Below the pieces are notes generated by a model, which was not told the origin of the DNA, ran no database searches, and saw only the letters and a list, made by a program, of their open reading frames with translations. Below are positions 61,050-64,000 of a DNA stretch of 64,000 bases, in pieces. This stretch comes from Vitis vinifera. Lineage: Eukaryota; Streptophyta; Magnoliopsida; Vitales; Vitaceae. The position numbers were made by a program, and so were the translations under genes. Where the stretch lies: NCBI RefSeq assembly GCF_030704535.1, contig NC_081822.1, positions 3,277,001-3,341,000 on the forward strand. Reading direction: 5' to 3'. Numbering within the stretch: position 1 is the stretch's first letter; the number at the start of each line of letters is the position of its first letter.

Positions 61050-61087
61050 GTTTCTATTTAGAATTAAGTAAAAAAACAAACACCCCT

Positions 61088-63568
61088 TGAAAATCAAAAT
61101 CTAGTTCTTCAAAAATTTAAACTTTAAAAAAATATTGAAATCATTAAATTTTGGCCACCCCTCGCAAACCATTTTGGATGTGGTTCAAAAATTTTCTTAG
61201 ACATCATTCCTAGTGATTGAGATATTATTATAATTATAATTATTATTATTATTATTTTATGGGTTAGAAGGTGTTTCAAATTTTATTTTGTAATCAATTG
61301 AAATTGATAACTTTTGGATAGAAAAATATTTTTATAAGTGGTTTTCTATTATTATAAAGGAAATGTCATATTTTGAGATCTTCTTATAAGAATAGACATA
61401 TTTAATAATTATGTACTTAATTTATAATTCGTAATCTTTCTATATAATTAGGAAAAAAGGTATAGAAAGGGATTATGACAAAAAAAAAAAGTCTTTTGTT
61501 TTTGTATAATTGAGACTAATAATAGAAAATTTTCTTTATTTTCATTCGTAGATGTAGGGTTTTATACCAAATTAGCACCTAAATCGTTGTATCCTTTTTG
61601 TGTTTTTTGTTTTCGTTCATCCATTTTTTCCCTTATTATTATTCTTTGTCATAATTTTTCACAATAATAATTAATTAATTTTTATTTGATCTAAAAACTA
61701 TTTTTCATTTATATATATATATCTCACATGTAATAGTGCCATTGTTGGGTTCCTACAGGGAAGGTCTTTGGTCTTCCTTCTAAAAAGTGTTGGGTTATGT
61801 TTGTCCAACCCATGAGCCCATATATTAGGCTACTTTATATTTAGGTATTCCCTAAACCTAAATATGGATATATAAATAATATTAGGGTTTTTGGGTTTTG
61901 GTATTATGTGAGAGAATGACATTTGATTGAGAAAAGAAAATAAGACCAGAATTGTTTTTTTGGGCACTGTTATAGGGCTCAAAGGTGAAGTTACAGGTTC
62001 CTTTCATTAACCTTTTGAAAAATTCTTATGGTTTATTTTCTCCCTAATTTTTTTTTTGTTCATGTTTCCTGGGGTAATGGATTCGCACTTCGAGTGATTA
62101 CTTAATTATTGTAACGCCATTTATTGAAGCGAAATAATTTTTTTTTTTTTTTGTGGTTTTCTACCTCTATTTAGAGGGGTTTTTCATGTTATATTCGGTG
62201 TCCTCTTTTGTAGTTGAATGTTCTTAATTACCATTCTTAATTCTTGTTAAGTTGTTATTATTCTTGTGTAAGGGTCATTTTTCCTTAACAAGTTAATACT
62301 CTAGATCTCTTCCTTTATCTTCCCAACAAAAAGGTCATTTTTCCTTTCCATTGGCCTTCACTTCCTTTTTTATAGGCCACTTCCATTAAGCTATGGTTGG
62401 CCGATCGTGCTGAGCCTTTTCTCATTTGATGAGGACATAACATGCTTTGTGTAAGGGTTCATTTCTCATACTTGTCACCCGATGCCTTTTATTGATGGTA
62501 TAAGATAAACTTTTGTGTTAAGATTTGTTTGTTATACGTGTGTAACCTTTTGTATTTGTGTCAGTGATACTTGACAAATCGTTCCTCTAGGGGTTAGGTA
62601 ATGGCTTCTCAGGCTCTGGGCCATATACGTCGACAAGTTCATCTTTCCCTTCTTGTGTATTAAGTCCACTGCTTGGATCTGACCTTGTAGGGTGTTTTGA
62701 TGAGATATTAAGAAGACTGGGAAGGAGGTTTCCGGATGGTTTGTGTTTATGTCCAAGAGTGATGTTACCAAATGTTATGGATTTAGTGTCTCATTCCTTT
62801 AGGGCGTATATAGGCAAATGGTATCTTGGAAATAGACATTTTAAGATGAATGTATAATCCAATGAAGCAATAGAAGACAAAAGTAGTATCATGAAGTCCT
62901 CAAATCAAATATGTATCATCAAATCCATAATAGAATACAAATTCATGATTTCAGATAAAATAGAGAAGGAAGTGGAATGGCTTCCCAAAATTTTAAAGGA
63001 TAAATCATGTTGGCCAAAACGCATGCTTGCAATAAGTATATATTGGGGCAATCAAATAAATGAAAAAAAAAAATCATATGAAAAACATTTGATTATGTTT
63101 CAGTACAAAAAATTCAACCACATAGTTGTTCCTTTTGTTCACATTGCTTACAGAATAAATTGTGGATTTTGTTTATGTAACAATGTATGCTTCAAAATGT
63201 GGTTCATTATGGATCTTGAAAAATTAATTTTGTCTTCATTTTGTTTTAGCACAAAATATGAAACCACATTAATTTTCATAGGGAGTGTTAAGGTGGGCTT
63301 GGTTTGTGAGGGCCCAGACGGCCCAAGTGAAATATTACACCAGGTTCAATTTTTTGAGTTACGATCAAACTAATCGTGATCCGACACGTGGAATCCTCTT
63401 TGACAAAAGTTTCTATTGGCCAATCATAATCAATCCAACACGTAAAGAACCGCCTAGAGAGGGTCGGTCTTAAAACGCGTCGTTTCGATCTCTGTCTTTA
63501 ATAGCAGTCGTGTCTTGTGGGAATCGACCATTTGGGAGAAGACCGTAGAAGACCCTGGGAGAGCTTCC
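61088..63568. other. Intergenic, AT-rich; promoter of the gene starting at 63569 at its right end
   Basis: Contains (ATT)n near 61227-61256 and several T-runs. A frame at 62891-63373 has no domain. The last 150 bases lose the AT bias (cgtcgtttcgatctctg, gaagaccctgggagagcttcc) and look like a promoter and 5' UTR. Confidence 0.5.
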
Positions 63569-63587
63569 ATGGCTTACGTCGAGCGAG
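63569..63587 (+). CDS. First coding exon of a probable SelK/SelG-like small membrane protein, cut by the window edge
   Basis: ATGGCTTACGTCGAGCGAG/gtactc encodes MAYVER plus one base, followed by a good donor. This start matches my memory of plant homologues of selenoprotein K (small glycine-rich ER membrane proteins; in plants the Sec is usually replaced). The remaining exons lie beyond the window, so the call rests on seven residues, the GC-richer upstream region and the splice site. The intron is shared with the decayed duplicate at 51624. It could be another family. Confidence 0.45.
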
Positions 63588-64000
63588 GTACTCTCTTCAA
63601 AAAGTCGTTAACTTGAATGCATAATCGCTTCATCAGATGGGGTTTTATTTATTTATTTATTTGGTTGAATATGATCTTTGTATTTATTTGGACGGTGTTG
63701 ATAATTCTCAGATTGATGACTGGATGATCCTCTTGATTCTTTTTGGGGTTTTCTCTCAATCTCCGTTTGATTTCCCAGGAAATGTAGGAAATTTAAAGAA
63801 ATACAAAGTCTGGATCTTAGATTTTTCGTTTTGGAGTCCAACATATTAGAACATCTGGTATACTATTTTCTTTTATTTTGCTCCGATCTCTCAACAATCA
63901 AACAAAGGGTTATTGATATTTGTCTTGAAATGGATAAGATCTACTTGCCTTTTTCGTTTTGATTTGGCTGTTCAGTGCGTCCTCATTTTGGGGAAATTTG

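Larger units (their letters stand above)
60258..61087. mobile_element. MITE copy E, inverted and split by two younger MITE copies
   Basis: Three separated segments (about 60258-60375, 60653-60769 and 61047-61087) read on the minus strand as one MITE of the 23099 family: the right end, the middle and the left end (aattaagtaaaaaaacaaacacc). The gaps are exactly the two 277-bp copies at 60376 and 60770. The outer copy is in the opposite orientation and is more diverged, so it is older. Confidence 0.82.

Noticed and set aside
62891-63373. 160-codon plus-strand frame upstream of the last gene
   Set aside because: Composition is AT-driven (Lys/Ile/Phe-rich), no domain, and its end runs into the promoter-like region of the gene at 63569.
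1-64000. Search for CRISPR arrays, bacterial operons, phage or viral genes
   Set aside because: None seen; the intron structure, plant receptor kinase and plant retrotransposons all indicate a plant nuclear sequence.

Overview
The window looks like nuclear DNA of a woody eudicot, with grapevine (Vitis) or a close relative my best guess. That rests on gene content, GT-AG intron structure, AT-rich intergenic DNA and the plant transposon types; no marker fixes the species. Coding exons are islands in AT-rich, transposon-filled sequence. I joined exons by hand from splice sites and reading phase; all five spliced models close in frame.

Layout. (1) 1-4.1 kb: AT-rich intergenic DNA with two short tandem duplications. 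(2) 4147-10775, minus: a three-exon gene for an unidentified 139-residue plant protein with a helical C-terminus; its 5.8 kb first intron holds a 5'-truncated LINE. (3) 12571-23945, minus: a seven-exon gene for a 432-residue protein with an OB-fold look. Its fourth intron (7.3 kb) carries a 1552-bp solo LTR and an almost intact, recently inserted Copia element; its first intron carries a 277-bp MITE. (4) 25668-33827, minus: a seven-exon DIS3L2/SOV-type 3'-5' exoribonuclease (1131 aa). (5) 34.5-41.2 kb: intergenic, with decayed LTR-like sequence. (6) 41271-48791, plus: a five-exon plastid-type GT51 peptidoglycan transglycosylase (376 aa). Its first intron contains a complete intronless G-type lectin receptor kinase (872 aa) on the same strand. 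(7) 51.6 kb: a decayed copy of the first exon and intron of a gene whose intact-looking counterpart starts at 63569 (probably a SelK/SelG-like small membrane protein that runs off the window). (8) 52388-54206, minus: a three-exon flavonol-synthase-like 2-oxoglutarate dioxygenase (332 aa) with an old MITE in intron 2. (9) 54.8-61.1 kb: a repeat-rich block with a foldback element, a C-poor minisatellite, a 1.2 kb solo LTR, broken reticulon and Gly/Tyr-rich gene fragments, and a MITE interrupted by two younger copies of itself.

The genes do not form a pathway: they cover RNA decay, possible nucleic-acid binding, plastid envelope or wall biology, surface signalling and flavonoid-type oxidation. 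No new defence or mobile system stands out. The most notable points are the GT51 gene hosting a receptor kinase in its intron, the young but catalytically broken Copia element with a GC-rich palindromic leader, the nested MITE cluster, and the LINE whose 5' end carries an inverted copy of its own interior.
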